From Psychrobium sp. MM17-31 (lineage in GTDB: Bacteria > Pseudomonadota > Gammaproteobacteria > Enterobacterales > Psychrobiaceae): a DNA stretch of 64,000 nucleotides. Position numbers and translations under genes: made by a program. The stretch lies in the NCBI RefSeq assembly GCF_022347785.1, contig NZ_JAKRGA010000001.1, positions 558,001 to 622,000 on the forward strand, read 5' to 3'. The notes beneath the pieces were generated by a model. It was not told where the DNA came from. It made no database searches and saw only the letters and a list, made by a program, of their open reading frames with translations. Each line of letters starts with the position of its first letter. Within the stretch, counting starts at the first letter, position 1. Below, piece by piece: positions 38,793 to 48,455 of the stretch.

Positions 38793-39761
38793 ATGCAACG
38801 CTTTGTGCCTGTACTTCGTCGCGACAATGTCGATCCAGAACTTATTTCTCTTATCAATACCTTAATGGCAGCTTGTAAAGAAATTTCATTTCGCCTTCAT
38901 CAGGGTGAACTAGCGGGCATCCTAGGTTCTACGCTAGATGAAAACATTCAGGGTGAAACCCAAAAGAAGCTCGATATTATTTCTAATCAATTAATCAAAG
39001 ATATTCTATTAGAGTCTGGATTAGTTCGAGCTATCGCATCAGAGGAAGAAGACACAATAGTAGCAGGCTCAGAAAATGGTCGTTACCTTGTGTGTTTCGA
39101 TCCACTCGATGGCTCATCAAATATCGATATCAACAGCTTAGTCGGTACTATCTTCTCCATTATGGAAGTGCCAAAAGGTCAAACTGGTGCTAACGAAGAG
39201 ATGTTCCTGCAACCTGGTACTGCGCAAGTGGCGGCAGGTTACGTGCTTTACGGTGCATCAACGCAACTAGCCTTAACCACAGGTAATGGCGTACGTTTGT
39301 TTACGCTAGATAACACCATTGGCGAATTCTTATTAACCCAAGAAAAGATGACCATCACGCCAGATACCGCAGAATTTGCCATTAATATGTCAAACCAGCG
39401 TTTCTGGGAGCCAGCAATGCAAAACTACATTGGTGATTTACTCGACGGCACCACAGGTACCCGCGATAAAAACTTCAACATGCGTTGGATTGCCGCAATG
39501 GTTGGTGATGTTCATCGCGTTTTATGTCGCGGCGGTATCTTCACCTACCCTACCGACAACAAGAACCCGGCCAAGCCATACAAATTGCGTTTAATGTATG
39601 AAGCCAATCCAATGAGTTTCTTAGTTGAACAAGCAGGCGGTGTTTCTTCAACAGGTTACGAGCGCATCATGGATATTCAACCACAAGAAATCCATCAACG
39701 CGTTGCCGTGATTTTAGGCTCTAAAAACGAAGTCGAAACTTGTTTGAGTTACCATAAATAA
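38793..39761 (+). CDS. fbp: Fructose-1,6-bisphosphatase, class I
   Basis: Gluconeogenic step from fructose 1,6-bisphosphate to fructose 6-phosphate. 322 residues (E. coli 332). Metal-binding signature [21 protein letters not shown] in pieces from Asp103, preceded by IASEEED (Glu ligands) and followed by [25 protein letters not shown] and [19 protein letters not shown]. Together with malate synthase G it fits growth on acetate or lipids. A perfect 12-base inverted repeat lies between it and ppaC. Confidence 0.97.
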   Translation: MQRFVPVLRRDNVDPELISLINTLMAACKEISFRLHQGELAGILGSTLDENIQGETQKKLDIISNQLIKDILLESGLVRAIASEEEDTIVAGSENGRYLVCFDPLDGSSNIDINSLVGTIFSIMEVPKGQTGANEEMFLQPGTAQVAAGYVLYGASTQLALTTGNGVRLFTLDNTIGEFLLTQEKMTITPDTAEFAINMSNQRFWEPAMQNYIGDLLDGTTGTRDKNFNMRWIAAMVGDVHRVLCRGGIFTYPTDNKNPAKPYKLRLMYEANPMSFLVEQAGGVSSTGYERIMDIQPQEIHQRVAVILGSKNEVETCLSYHK

Positions 39762-39786
39762 TCACTTAACGTGCCCAAAGCATGAT

Positions 39787-39819
39787 TTAGCCAAAAATCG
39801 CATAGCAATTTTTGGCTAA
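39787..39819. repeat. Perfect 12-base inverted repeat between fbp and ppaC
   Basis: TTAGCCAAAAAT (39787-39798) and ATTTTTGGCTAA (39808-39819) with a 9-base spacer. No T run follows, so it is not a standard terminator. It could be an mRNA stabilising hairpin or a protein-binding site for ppaC. Confidence 0.6.
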
Positions 39820-39866
39820 CTCGATAAAATAGCCGCTAATTTCCGATTATTTAAAAGAGAAAAATT

Positions 39867-40784
39867 ATGGCTGTATACGCAGTTGGGCACAAAGTTCCAG
39901 ATTCAGATTCTATCGTTGGTGCAATCGCACTAGCCTACCTAAAAAACCAAATTGGCGAGGAAGTAATTCCAACCCGTCTTGGTGAACCGTCTCCTGAAAC
40001 ACAATTCATCTTAGATAAGTTCGGTTATGAAGCACCAGAACTTAAGATGAGCTACGCAGGCGATAGCCTATACATCGTTGATCACTCTGACGTTGCACTA
40101 GCACCAGATGACGTTGACCAAGCGACACTACTTGGCATTGTCGATCACCACAAACTAGGCGACTTAACCTCAGACACGCCATTAGAGTGTTGGATCCGCC
40201 CAGTTGGTTGTAGTAATACCGTTATCAAAATGATGTACGATTTCCACAATGTTGAAATCCCAAAAGACATCGCAGGTATGATGATGTGTGCGATTCTTTC
40301 TGACACTGTTGTATTCAAGTCACCAACCTGTACTACTGCTGATATCCGTTGTGTTGAAATCCTAGCTGAAATTGCTGGCATCGAAGACTACAAAGCACTA
40401 GGCATGGAAATGTTTGAAGTAAAATCAGCAGTACTAGGCACGCCAATGCGTGATCTTGTAATGCGCGATTTTAAAAACTTCAACATGAATGGTACTAAAA
40501 TTGGTATCGGTCAATTAGAAGTTTTAGATCTTGCTATCTTCGATGAAATGAAGCCAGATCTAGAAGCTGAAATAGCTAAACTACGCGACGAAGAAGGTCA
40601 ACACGCTGTACTGTTACTGCTAACAGACATCATGAAAGAAGGCTCTGAGCTATTAATCGTTGGTGACGATGCCCTAGCTGAGAAAGCTTTTGGTCAAGCA
40701 TCTGTTGAAGGCAAAGTATGGCTAGACGGCGTACTTAGCCGTAAAAAGCAAGTTGTACCGCCACTTGAGCAAGCATTCGCTTAA
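39867..40784 (+). CDS. ppaC: Manganese-dependent inorganic pyrophosphatase, family II
   Basis: Hydrolyses pyrophosphate, pulling biosynthetic reactions forward. 305 residues. DHH-superfamily motifs: His8, Asp12 and Asp14 in VGHKVPDSDS, Asp72 in VDHSD, and D-H-H at 93-95, then the C-terminal DHHA2 domain with the substrate-binding SRKKQV. This is the family II enzyme of Bacillus and Vibrio, not the Ppa of E. coli. It has no regulatory CBS domains. Ends in a strong terminator. Confidence 0.95.
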   Translation: MAVYAVGHKVPDSDSIVGAIALAYLKNQIGEEVIPTRLGEPSPETQFILDKFGYEAPELKMSYAGDSLYIVDHSDVALAPDDVDQATLLGIVDHHKLGDLTSDTPLECWIRPVGCSNTVIKMMYDFHNVEIPKDIAGMMMCAILSDTVVFKSPTCTTADIRCVEILAEIAGIEDYKALGMEMFEVKSAVLGTPMRDLVMRDFKNFNMNGTKIGIGQLEVLDLAIFDEMKPDLEAEIAKLRDEEGQHAVLLLLTDIMKEGSELLIVGDDALAEKAFGQASVEGKVWLDGVLSRKKQVVPPLEQAFA

Positions 40785-40808
40785 TCAATACTTTATAAAG
40801 CAATCATT

Positions 40809-40836
40809 AAAAAGCCATCTTCACGATGGCTTTTTT
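40809..40836. terminator. Terminator after ppaC
   Basis: GCCATC (40814-40819) pairs with GATGGC (40825-40830), extended by A/T pairs, and six T follow on the plus strand. The A run on the left lets it act on the minus strand too. Confidence 0.85.
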
Positions 40837-40853
40837 ATTATTGAGCGCCCGCC

Positions 40854-42017
40854 CTACATGGCAGCAAGAATATCTAACTTGTTGCTATAGCGAATACGCT
40901 CTTCCAACGTCGAGCTTTTCTTCTTCGCTAATTTTAAGTTTTTAAGGGCTAACTTATCCTTATCTAGTGCCGAATAACCTTTAAATAGGCCGAAATAGAA
41001 CTGATCAACGTGGGGTGATAGTTTTATGGCTTTTTTATAGAGCTTCACCGCAGCTTCGTATTTACGATTACTCATTGCCACTTCCGCTTGATCAAAATAG
41101 CGATAAGGATTGCGCATTTCTGCCAGATTGATTTGACGTTGGTACTCAAATAGCTCCTGATAGCGTCCTTGAGAGCTCAATAAGATGGCTAAATTAGTAA
41201 TAACATTGGTATCCTCTGGATCTAGTGCAAGCGCATATTTATATAGCCGCTCTGCGAGATCTTCCCGCTTGTTGTATCGATACAGCACTGCTAACGAATT
41301 CCATGCCGCAGCGTGCTCAGATGCATAACTTAACGACTCTTTGATGAGCCAATAAGCTCTGTCCCAATCGCGCTTAACCATGGCGTCAGCCGCCAAATTG
41401 GTAAAATACATCGCGGCCAGCTGCTGCTCGGTAATTTGCTCTTTTGCAAGACTACGGCGAGTCTCTCGTGGTAAAAAATCCAAAGTAACAAATCTACTTT
41501 GCATAAATTCATACACGGAATGCTTGGTATCATAGTTGGTATTTTGCAATTGAATATTAACGTGGCCATTAACCAAGAACAGTCCGCCATTGCGATCCCA
41601 AATTGGCGCAGTTTTAACATCGTATATTTTGTATTTAAGATCGAAGTGTTTTGCCATAGCCACGCTTAAAATCACCATCGATAGACAATTTCCTTGCTTA
41701 GACTCAAGGGTTTGAGATGCAGTGCGGGTATAGCTATTGTCATAGTCAAATCCACGATAATCTTTTTGTAATAAATTGTCGACGATTTGCTGAGTGAAAG
41801 ATTGGCGGACCGAAGGCTTAATGGTGCGACTTAGCATTGCTTTTTGTACGGGCGTTAAATAATAGATATCGGTGATTTGACTAAAATCATCCGGTTTGGC
41901 GAAGTCAGAGTCGATAAAAAAAGACTGAGTATTCACATCCTCAATATCACTTTTCGTAGTAGCACAACTGGTAATAAAAAATACACAACTAATGCTAATC
42001 AATAACTTAAGTGTCAT
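40854..42017 (-). CDS. Lipoprotein with transglutaminase-like and TPR domains
   Basis: 387 residues. Signal peptide with lipobox I-T-S-C, so Cys18 is the lipidated residue. Residues about 60-170 resemble a transglutaminase-like fold: Cys111 in KQGNCLSMVIL followed by His152 in NGHVNI, the expected Cys-His order. From about 205 on are at least four tetratricopeptide repeats (for example AWNSLAVLYRYNKREDLAERLYKYALALDPED). Probably periplasmic or outer-membrane-anchored, with the TPR part binding partners. Substrate unknown. Own transcription unit. Confidence 0.65.
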   Translation of the reverse strand: MTLKLLISISCVFFITSCATTKSDIEDVNTQSFFIDSDFAKPDDFSQITDIYYLTPVQKAMLSRTIKPSVRQSFTQQIVDNLLQKDYRGFDYDNSYTRTASQTLESKQGNCLSMVILSVAMAKHFDLKYKIYDVKTAPIWDRNGGLFLVNGHVNIQLQNTNYDTKHSVYEFMQSRFVTLDFLPRETRRSLAKEQITEQQLAAMYFTNLAADAMVKRDWDRAYWLIKESLSYASEHAAAWNSLAVLYRYNKREDLAERLYKYALALDPEDTNVITNLAILLSSQGRYQELFEYQRQINLAEMRNPYRYFDQAEVAMSNRKYEAAVKLYKKAIKLSPHVDQFYFGLFKGYSALDKDKLALKNLKLAKKKSSTLEERIRYSNKLDILAAM

Positions 42018-42220
42018 ATTAACCTCCTGCGTTTGTATTTAACGAGAAGTACACCAAATTTAATTATGCATCATTAAACAGGTGCATTAGTTTAATAATA
42101 GACAGCTTATTGACCAAATTGCCAGCCTCAAGTTGTAAATGAATTTGACAAATGGCCTCCATCAACTGCACATTAACTATAAGTCTCCACCATAATTCAA
42201 ACAAAAAATAGGAGTGACTA

Positions 42221-42736
42221 ATGAAAGTATTACGCGTCGTATTTTGGATCTTTGTCGCTATGTTTATTCTTGGCGTATTTATGCCCCAGGATTATAAAAT
42301 TAACCGTTCAATCGAGATAAATAGCTCCCTAGATAAGGCATTTACCTTGTCTAACGATCTCAATGAATGGAAACGTTGGAGCCCTTGGGCCCAGCTTGAC
42401 GATTCGGTAAAAGTCGAAGTCGGTGAAATCAGCAGCGGCGTAGGTGCCAGCCAAAGCTGGCGTGACGATAGCGGCGGCGGCCGTTTAACCTTTATCGAAA
42501 GTGTACCCAATCAGCGTATCAGCTATAACATTTGGTTTGGGGATGCTAAACACCCTGCAATTTCAAGTATGACTTTTGAGCAAGTGACAGCCAATACTAT
42601 TCGAGTTCACTGGACTATTGAAGGCGATATGCAAATGCACGTTATTGGTCCTTGGTTCGCCCTATTGATGGATACATTAGTCGGGCCTGCATTTGAATTA
42701 GGACTAGAGAATTTGAAAACTGAAGCGGAAAAATAA
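42221..42736 (+). CDS. SRPBCC-family protein with N-terminal membrane anchor
   Basis: 171 residues. One N-terminal hydrophobic helix (VLRVVFWIFVAMFILGVFM), then an SRPBCC/START-like domain (INRSIEINSSLDKAFTLSNDLNEWKRWSPWA is typical of the polyketide-cyclase-type entry strand and helix; later TFEQVTANTIRVHWTIEG). Such domains bind hydrophobic ligands. AGGAG is seven bases before the ATG. No operon partner; ends at a terminator shared with cysQ. Confidence 0.75.
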   Translation: MKVLRVVFWIFVAMFILGVFMPQDYKINRSIEINSSLDKAFTLSNDLNEWKRWSPWAQLDDSVKVEVGEISSGVGASQSWRDDSGGGRLTFIESVPNQRISYNIWFGDAKHPAISSMTFEQVTANTIRVHWTIEGDMQMHVIGPWFALLMDTLVGPAFELGLENLKTEAEK

Positions 42737-42757
42737 CCTTTTATAGACCGAATGAAC

Positions 42758-42793
42758 AAAACGCCGTGAATTAAAAACTCACGGCGTTTTTCT
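42758..42793. terminator. Bidirectional terminator between SRPBCC gene and cysQ
   Basis: A 12-base stem AAAACGCCGTGA (42758-42769) pairs with TCACGGCGTTTT; T runs lie on both strands. It serves two convergent genes. Confidence 0.9.
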
Positions 42794-42803
42794 GTCTATG
42801 GTA

Positions 42804-43583
42804 TTAATTCCATTCTATTAACGGATGACTCACCACAAAAAACTCATTGAGTAATGACTCTCGTTGATTATATAGCAGTTCACTACCATCAAGCTTGGTG
42901 ACGACAGCGCCAGCGAGTAATGCGATACAATGCCCAGCTCCTGTGTCCCACTCCATCGTTGGTCCTAATCGCGGATAAATGTCAGCACGCCCCTGCGCCA
43001 CTAAACAAAACTTCAGCGAGCTTCCTGTTGGAACAATTTCGTGTAATTCAAACTGCTCAACAAATGTCGCCATTTCCGCGCTAGGATGAGAGCGACTACC
43101 AACTACTCGGAGTTTTGTCTCGGGTTGAGTAACCGTTAAATCGAGTTTTATTGGCGCTTGTTGGCCCTCACTAAAAAAACTGCCGTTTTCTTTATCTGCC
43201 CAGAACATTTGGTCAAGTGCAGGTGCATAAACTGTAGCCATGATCGGTGTGCCATTATCTACTAACGCAATGTTGACGGTAAATTCGCCATTGCGTTTAA
43301 TAAACTCCTTGGTGCCATCAAGCGGATCAACTAGCCAATATCGCTGCCACTGTTTACGCTCATCCCAGGTAATATTGGCGGACTCTTCCGATAACACAGG
43401 GATATCTGGGGTCAACTGAGCAAGCCCATCAACAATAATATGATGAGCAGCAAGATCAGCTTCCGTTATTGGGCTATCATCTTTTTTAGTCCAAGTTTGG
43501 GTTTCACCGCGGCGATAAAATTCCATAATCTTATCGCCAGCTTGTCGCGTAATAGTGATTAATTCATTGAGAATGTTAGACAT
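42804..43583 (-). CDS. cysQ: 3'(2'),5'-bisphosphate nucleotidase CysQ
   Basis: Removes the 3'-phosphate from PAP, the by-product of PAPS reduction, and may also act on PAPS. Inositol monophosphatase family: [15 protein letters not shown], the metal site LSEESA and [25 protein letters not shown], and C-terminal [18 protein letters not shown]. 259 residues from the ATG at 43583; an ATG four codons upstream is possible. Either start overlaps the end of cysC, so the two are coupled. Last gene of the cysDN-SLC13-cysC-cysQ operon. Confidence 0.94.
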   Translation of the reverse strand: MSNILNELITITRQAGDKIMEFYRRGETQTWTKKDDSPITEADLAAHHIIVDGLAQLTPDIPVLSEESANITWDERKQWQRYWLVDPLDGTKEFIKRNGEFTVNIALVDNGTPIMATVYAPALDQMFWADKENGSFFSEGQQAPIKLDLTVTQPETKLRVVGSRSHPSAEMATFVEQFELHEIVPTGSSLKFCLVAQGRADIYPRLGPTMEWDTGAGHCIALLAGAVVTKLDGSELLYNQRESLLNEFFVVSHPLIEWN

Positions 43584-44178
43584 TAATATATCCATGCTCG
43601 ATTAAATAGTTTGTTAACTGCTCGACGCTTTGTTCGATACTTTGCTCATCGGTGTGCAGCGCAATCTCGGGATCGCTGGGGGCCTGATAGTCTGACGAAA
43701 TCCCAGTAAAATTGGCAATTTCTCCAGCGCGTGCTTTTTTATAAAGCCCTTTTGGATCTCGACTTTCACATACCGCCAATGACGTTGCGACATGTACTTC
43801 AACAAACTCATCGTCATTGAGCAATGCACGCACGCTGTCGCGCTCTTTAGTAAACGGAGAAATAAATGCTGTGAGTACGATGAGCCCTGCATCACACATC
43901 AGTTTTGCCGTTTCGCCAACGCGACGAATGTTTTCAATGCGATCTTCATAGCTAAATCCTAGGTCACCACACAGGCCATGGCGCACATTGTCACCATCGA
44001 GTAGATAGGTGTGTTGACCGCGCGCATGCAGAGCACTCTCCAGTGCCCCAGCAATGGTTGATTTCCCTGAGCCACTTAAGCCAGTAAACCACAATACACA
44101 AGGCTTTTGCCGTTTTTTCTCTGCTCTTGCAGCTTTGTTGACTTGGTGTTGATGCCACACCACATTTTCATCTTTCAT
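43576..44178 (-). CDS. cysC: Adenylylsulfate kinase
   Basis: Phosphorylates APS to PAPS using ATP. 200 residues (E. coli 201). P-loop G-L-S-G-S-G-K-S at residues 33-40, then [34 protein letters not shown] and [10 protein letters not shown], all APS kinase signatures. It is a separate gene, not fused to CysN. It follows the SLC13 transporter by 15 bases. Confidence 0.97.
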   Translation of the reverse strand: MKDENVVWHQHQVNKAARAEKKRQKPCVLWFTGLSGSGKSTIAGALESALHARGQHTYLLDGDNVRHGLCGDLGFSYEDRIENIRRVGETAKLMCDAGLIVLTAFISPFTKERDSVRALLNDDEFVEVHVATSLAVCESRDPKGLYKKARAGEIANFTGISSDYQAPSDPEIALHTDEQSIEQSVEQLTNYLIEHGYINV

Positions 44179-44193
44179 AAAACTCTACGCTTC

Positions 44194-45924
44194 CTAAATC
44201 GCTACAAATGGAAAAACCATTGGGATCATAAATAACACCACCAGCGAATACACTAAAGACAATGGAATACCAACGCGTAAATAATCGCTAAATTGATAGT
44301 TGCCCGCACTGTACACCATTAAATTGGTTTGATAACCATAGGGAGAAATAAAACTAGCACTCGCCCCAAAAATCACCGCCATAATAAACGGCCGCGGATC
44401 GATGCCGTAACCAATAGCAATGCTATAAGCAATGGGAAACGCCAAAGCCGCCGCCGCATTATTAGTGATAAGCTCAGTAAGCAATAACGTAAAAAGATAG
44501 ACTGCGATAAAAGCGCCTAAAATGCCCCAGTCGCCAAAAAGAGCAAGCAGATACTCTCCCAACATTTGAGCAACACCATTATCTACCATAATATTGGCAA
44601 GCCCCAACGCAGAGCCAACAATCAGCGTTAACTCGATGGGAAATCGGCGCTTTATTTCATCAAGCGACAATACACCGCTTGCAACAAACAATACCAACAG
44701 CGCTAGCAAGCCCTTGGTTAAATCAACGGTGTTAGTAAACGCCAGCGCTAACGTGCCAATAAAGCTAGCAAGCACTAGCTTAGATTGACGGCTATCTAAC
44801 TGTGCACTGACTTCACTATCGCTAATCATCACAAATTCTCGCAGATTTTTGCGATGCTGCTCAAAGCCCTTACCCGGTACTAACATCAAGGTATCGCCAG
44901 CGTGCAAGGTAATTTGCCCTAGCCCACCACTGAGCTGCTCATTGCCGCGGCGGATCGCCACGACTGCGGCGTCAAATTTTTCGCGAAAAGCACACTCTTT
45001 TAACGTTTTGCCTTTAATCGATGCAGAGTGACTAATAACGACCTCAACTAGCGCTTGGCCTTTTAAATGCGCCTTAGCGAACCATTCAAGTCCTTGCATT
45101 TCTTGCAAGATATGTAAGCTCTGAGTATCGCCAGCAAACACTAAACGATCGCCCGCTTCTAGCACCTGTGTTGGACACACTGGACGAATAAGTTCACCAT
45201 TGCGCTCAATTTCCACTAAATACAGCCGTTGCAAAGCGCGTAATCGATTCTCCTCAACGGACTTACCAATCATCACAGAATCTTCACTAACCATAGCTTC
45301 AAGCATATAGGGAAGATCGGCATTACTACTATCAAAGCGATCTGGTAATCGATAGCCGCCAATAATAAGTACGATTAAGCCACACAGCACCACAGCTATA
45401 CCAATTAAGGTGAAATCAAAGAAACCTATGGGCTGTAGCCCAGCATCAACGACAAAGCTATTTACAATGAGATTGGTTGATGTACCAATTAAGGTCAATG
45501 TACCGCCAAGAATCGCGGCATAAGACAGCGGTAGTAGTAACTTTGATGGTGAGTGGAAATGGTTACGCTTTAATACGCCAATCATCGACGCCACTACCGC
45601 GGAATTATTGGTAATCGATGACAAAAACGCCGTTGTCACGCCGAGTTTAGTGATTACCCAACTAAAATTTGCGTGATTAAGATGGCGTCCGACCGATTGT
45701 AATAACGAGGTTTTTTCTACTGCCAAAGAAACGACAAGCAGCAGTATTAAAGTAAAGAGCGAAGAATTGGTGAAGTTCCCCATCATTCGCTCAAAGCTAA
45801 TCCAGCCAAGTAAATAACTTAAAGCTATCGCCCCAACAAATAAAATAGCGGGACGAATTTTATTAGTTAGCAGCAAGGCTACTAACGCCGTTAGCATACA
45901 AATAACGGCAGTTGCTTGGCTCAT
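44194..45924 (-). CDS. SLC13-family anion permease with two RCK_C domains, probable sulfate carrier
   Basis: 576 residues of inner-membrane protein. Hydrophobic helices at both ends flank a cytoplasmic middle (about residues 205-370) with two TrkA-C/RCK_C domains (RPVCPTQVLEAGDRLVFAGD and LGQITLHAGDTLMLVPG). The divalent-anion symporter repeats show as SSITNNSAVVASMIG with TLIGTSTNLIVN, and ELITNNAAAALAFPIA with GASASFISPYGYQTNLMV. This is the SAC1/CitMHS-type layout. Position between cysN (5 bases) and cysC argues for sodium-coupled sulfate uptake in place of the CysPTWA ABC system; no such ABC genes are in the window. Confidence 0.82.
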   Translation of the reverse strand: MSQATAVICMLTALVALLLTNKIRPAILFVGAIALSYLLGWISFERMMGNFTNSSLFTLILLLVVSLAVEKTSLLQSVGRHLNHANFSWVITKLGVTTAFLSSITNNSAVVASMIGVLKRNHFHSPSKLLLPLSYAAILGGTLTLIGTSTNLIVNSFVVDAGLQPIGFFDFTLIGIAVVLCGLIVLIIGGYRLPDRFDSSNADLPYMLEAMVSEDSVMIGKSVEENRLRALQRLYLVEIERNGELIRPVCPTQVLEAGDRLVFAGDTQSLHILQEMQGLEWFAKAHLKGQALVEVVISHSASIKGKTLKECAFREKFDAAVVAIRRGNEQLSGGLGQITLHAGDTLMLVPGKGFEQHRKNLREFVMISDSEVSAQLDSRQSKLVLASFIGTLALAFTNTVDLTKGLLALLVLFVASGVLSLDEIKRRFPIELTLIVGSALGLANIMVDNGVAQMLGEYLLALFGDWGILGAFIAVYLFTLLLTELITNNAAAALAFPIAYSIAIGYGIDPRPFIMAVIFGASASFISPYGYQTNLMVYSAGNYQFSDYLRVGIPLSLVYSLVVLFMIPMVFPFVAI

Positions 45925-45928
45925 GCGC

Positions 45929-47350
45929 TTACTTACTCTTTAGCGCACTAATATCGAGTGCTTGCCAGTGTGGGAAGTGTTTACGCACTAAGGCGTTAAA
46001 TTCAAGCTCAAACTCTGAAAACTCATGAGTTTGACTGTTTGATTCTAGCGCTTGTTCAATCATACCCGCAGCGACCGTCACATTAGTCAGGCGATCAATT
46101 AAGATAAAGCCACCGGTATCGCGCACGTCTTGATAAAGATCGAATGCAATTTTCTCAGCAAAGTTTAAATCTACTAACGCCACTTCATTAAGTGCTACTT
46201 CATCGCTCGCTTCTTGCGCTAATGTGTTTACATTAATAAGGTGTTTAATCTCGCTGATAGACACCTGCGTCTTCTTGCTGGCAATCTTTAAGTCATATTG
46301 GCGATTAATACTAAGTGGCTGCTCTCCCATCCATACCAGTTTTGCTTGTGCGCTCTGGCTAACAAACGGCAGCTGACCAGTCACCAGCATATCACCGCGA
46401 CTCACATCCACTTCATCGTTAAGTGTTAAAGTGATTGCTTGCCCTTGGCTTGCAGTCTCTAACTCGCCTTCGAAAGTGACAATAGACTTCACAGTGCTTT
46501 GCTTGCCCGATGGCAATACAGTCACTTCGTCGCCAACAGCGATAGTCCCTGCAGCTAACGTGCCGCAGAAACCGCGAAAATCGAGATGGGGACGGTTAAC
46601 GTATTGCACAGGTAGGCGCGCACCAACATCACTCACATCCTGCGATACTTGCACATTTTCAAGACGCACCAACAGTGAATCTTCTTGATACCACGGCATA
46701 TTTTGACTTTGATTAACCACGTTATCGCCATTGAGTGCAGATAACGGCACAAACTGCACATCACGCTCACCAAGGCCCGCCACAAATTCTTGATAGTCAC
46801 TGACGATTTGATCGTAAGTTTGTTGGCTAAAGTCTACTAAATCCATCTTGTTAACAGCAACGATGAAATGCTTAATACCTAGTAGTGATGCAATAAAACT
46901 GTGACGTTTTGTTTGCACCTGCACGCCGTATCGGGCGTCAATTAAGATAACAGCAACATCACAGGTGGAAGCACCTGTCGCCATGTTACGTGTGTATTGC
47001 TCGTGTCCAGGGGTATCGGCAATAATAAACTTACGCTTTTCCGTCGAAAAGTAACGATAAGCGACATCAATAGTGATCCCTTGCTCACGCTCCGCCGCTA
47101 AACCATCTACGAGTAACGCAAGATCGACAGCATCACCAGTCGTTCCCATTTTTTGGCTATCTGATTTTAGCGCCGCTAATTGATCTTCGTAAATTTGTGC
47201 ACTGTCATGTAATAGACGGCCAATTAAGGTACTTTTACCATCGTCAACACTGCCACACGTCAGCAGACGTAACAAACTTTTATGCTGCTGCTTAGTTAAG
47301 TAACCTTCTACGCCAAGGTCTTTAATTTGCTGGGAAATATTTGCATTCAT
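45929..47350 (-). CDS. cysN: Sulfate adenylyltransferase subunit 1 (GTPase)
   Basis: GTPase subunit that drives APS formation by CysD. 473 residues (E. coli 475), so no fused APS kinase. EF-Tu-like GTP domain: P-loop [14 protein letters not shown], switch region [32 protein letters not shown] and [10 protein letters not shown], followed by two beta-barrel domains. The gene lies 15 bases after cysD and 5 before the SLC13 gene. Confidence 0.97.
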   Translation of the reverse strand: MNANISQQIKDLGVEGYLTKQQHKSLLRLLTCGSVDDGKSTLIGRLLHDSAQIYEDQLAALKSDSQKMGTTGDAVDLALLVDGLAAEREQGITIDVAYRYFSTEKRKFIIADTPGHEQYTRNMATGASTCDVAVILIDARYGVQVQTKRHSFIASLLGIKHFIVAVNKMDLVDFSQQTYDQIVSDYQEFVAGLGERDVQFVPLSALNGDNVVNQSQNMPWYQEDSLLVRLENVQVSQDVSDVGARLPVQYVNRPHLDFRGFCGTLAAGTIAVGDEVTVLPSGKQSTVKSIVTFEGELETASQGQAITLTLNDEVDVSRGDMLVTGQLPFVSQSAQAKLVWMGEQPLSINRQYDLKIASKKTQVSISEIKHLINVNTLAQEASDEVALNEVALVDLNFAEKIAFDLYQDVRDTGGFILIDRLTNVTVAAGMIEQALESNSQTHEFSEFELEFNALVRKHFPHWQALDISALKSK

Positions 47351-47365
47351 AATCTTATCTCAACC

Positions 47366-48274
47366 TTAGAAGTAACCTTGACGTTTTTTCTGTTCCATTG
47401 ATGCCGACGAATCGTTATCAATAACGCGTCCTTGACGCTCTGATGAGCGAGCTAATAGCATCTCTTCAATGATCTTTGGCAAGGTATCGGCGTCTGAATC
47501 GATAGCGCCAGTTAGCGGATAACAACCAAGCGTTCTAAAACGTACTAGCTCTTGTTTGATTTCTTCGCCGTCTTCAATTGGCATGCGATCGTCATCGACC
47601 ATAATCTTTACGCCATCACGCATCACAACCGGACGCTCTGCTGCGTAATACAAAGGAACGATATCGATGTTTTCTAAGAAAATGTATTGCCAGATATCGA
47701 GCTCAGTCCAGTTCGATAGTGGGAATACACGAATGCTCTCGCCTTTATTCACTTGACCATTGTAGGTATGCCATAGCTCTGGACGTTGGTTCTTAGGATC
47801 CCAGCGGTGCTGACTATCACGGAATGAATACACACGCTCTTTGGCACGTGATTTTTCTTCATCACGACGCGCACCACCAAATGCCGCATCAAAACCGTAT
47901 TTATCCAATGCTTGTTTAAGACCGTCTGTCTTCATGATATCGGTGTGCTTGGCACTGCCATGGGTAAATGGATTAATCCCCATCGCCAACCCTTCAGGGT
48001 TCTTATGAACCAGTAAATCGAAACCGTGTTTCTTTGCCTGCTCATCGCGAAATGCGATCATTTCCTTAAATTTCCAATCAGTATCTACGTGAAGTAGTGG
48101 AAATGGTAATTTAGCAGGAGCAAACGCTTTACGTGCAAGGTGAAGCATAACGGCACTGTCTTTACCGACAGAATAAAGCATTACAGGATTATCAAACTCA
48201 GCGGCAACTTCACGAATAATGTGAATGCTCTCAGCTTCGAGTTGCTGTAAATGCGTTAGATTTACTTGGGTCAT
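47366..48274 (-). CDS. cysD: Sulfate adenylyltransferase subunit 2
   Basis: Catalytic ATP sulfurylase subunit: ATP plus sulfate gives APS and pyrophosphate. 302 residues from the ATG at 48274, equal to E. coli and aligned from the first residue ([18 protein letters not shown]); an ATG four codons upstream is less likely. PP-loop motif [18 protein letters not shown], then [24 protein letters not shown] and the C-terminal ERQGRVID with KKRQGYF. First gene of the operon. A GGGTA-N4-TACCC palindrome (48307-48320) lies about 35 bases upstream. Confidence 0.97.
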   Translation of the reverse strand: MTQVNLTHLQQLEAESIHIIREVAAEFDNPVMLYSVGKDSAVMLHLARKAFAPAKLPFPLLHVDTDWKFKEMIAFRDEQAKKHGFDLLVHKNPEGLAMGINPFTHGSAKHTDIMKTDGLKQALDKYGFDAAFGGARRDEEKSRAKERVYSFRDSQHRWDPKNQRPELWHTYNGQVNKGESIRVFPLSNWTELDIWQYIFLENIDIVPLYYAAERPVVMRDGVKIMVDDDRMPIEDGEEIKQELVRFRTLGCYPLTGAIDSDADTLPKIIEEMLLARSSERQGRVIDNDSSASMEQKKRQGYF

Positions 48275-48405
48275 CGTATTTACCATCTAAGGACTTTAAA
48301 TTTATAGGGTAAATATACCCTGAACCCGATATGACCTAAAATAATAGATAATTAGTTTTTATAACCGTATGGAATAGAAATTTAATTATTTATAGCAAAA
48401 ACAAA

Positions 48406-48429
48406 AAAAGACCGAATAATCGGTCTTTT
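48406..48429 (-). terminator. Terminator after the HD-GYP regulator gene
   Basis: AAAAGACCGA (48406-48415) pairs with TCGGTCTTTT (48420-48429) around ATAA; on the minus strand a T7-type tail follows. Confidence 0.85.
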
Positions 48430-48455
48430 CTTAAACACTGCGCCTTTAAAGCGCT

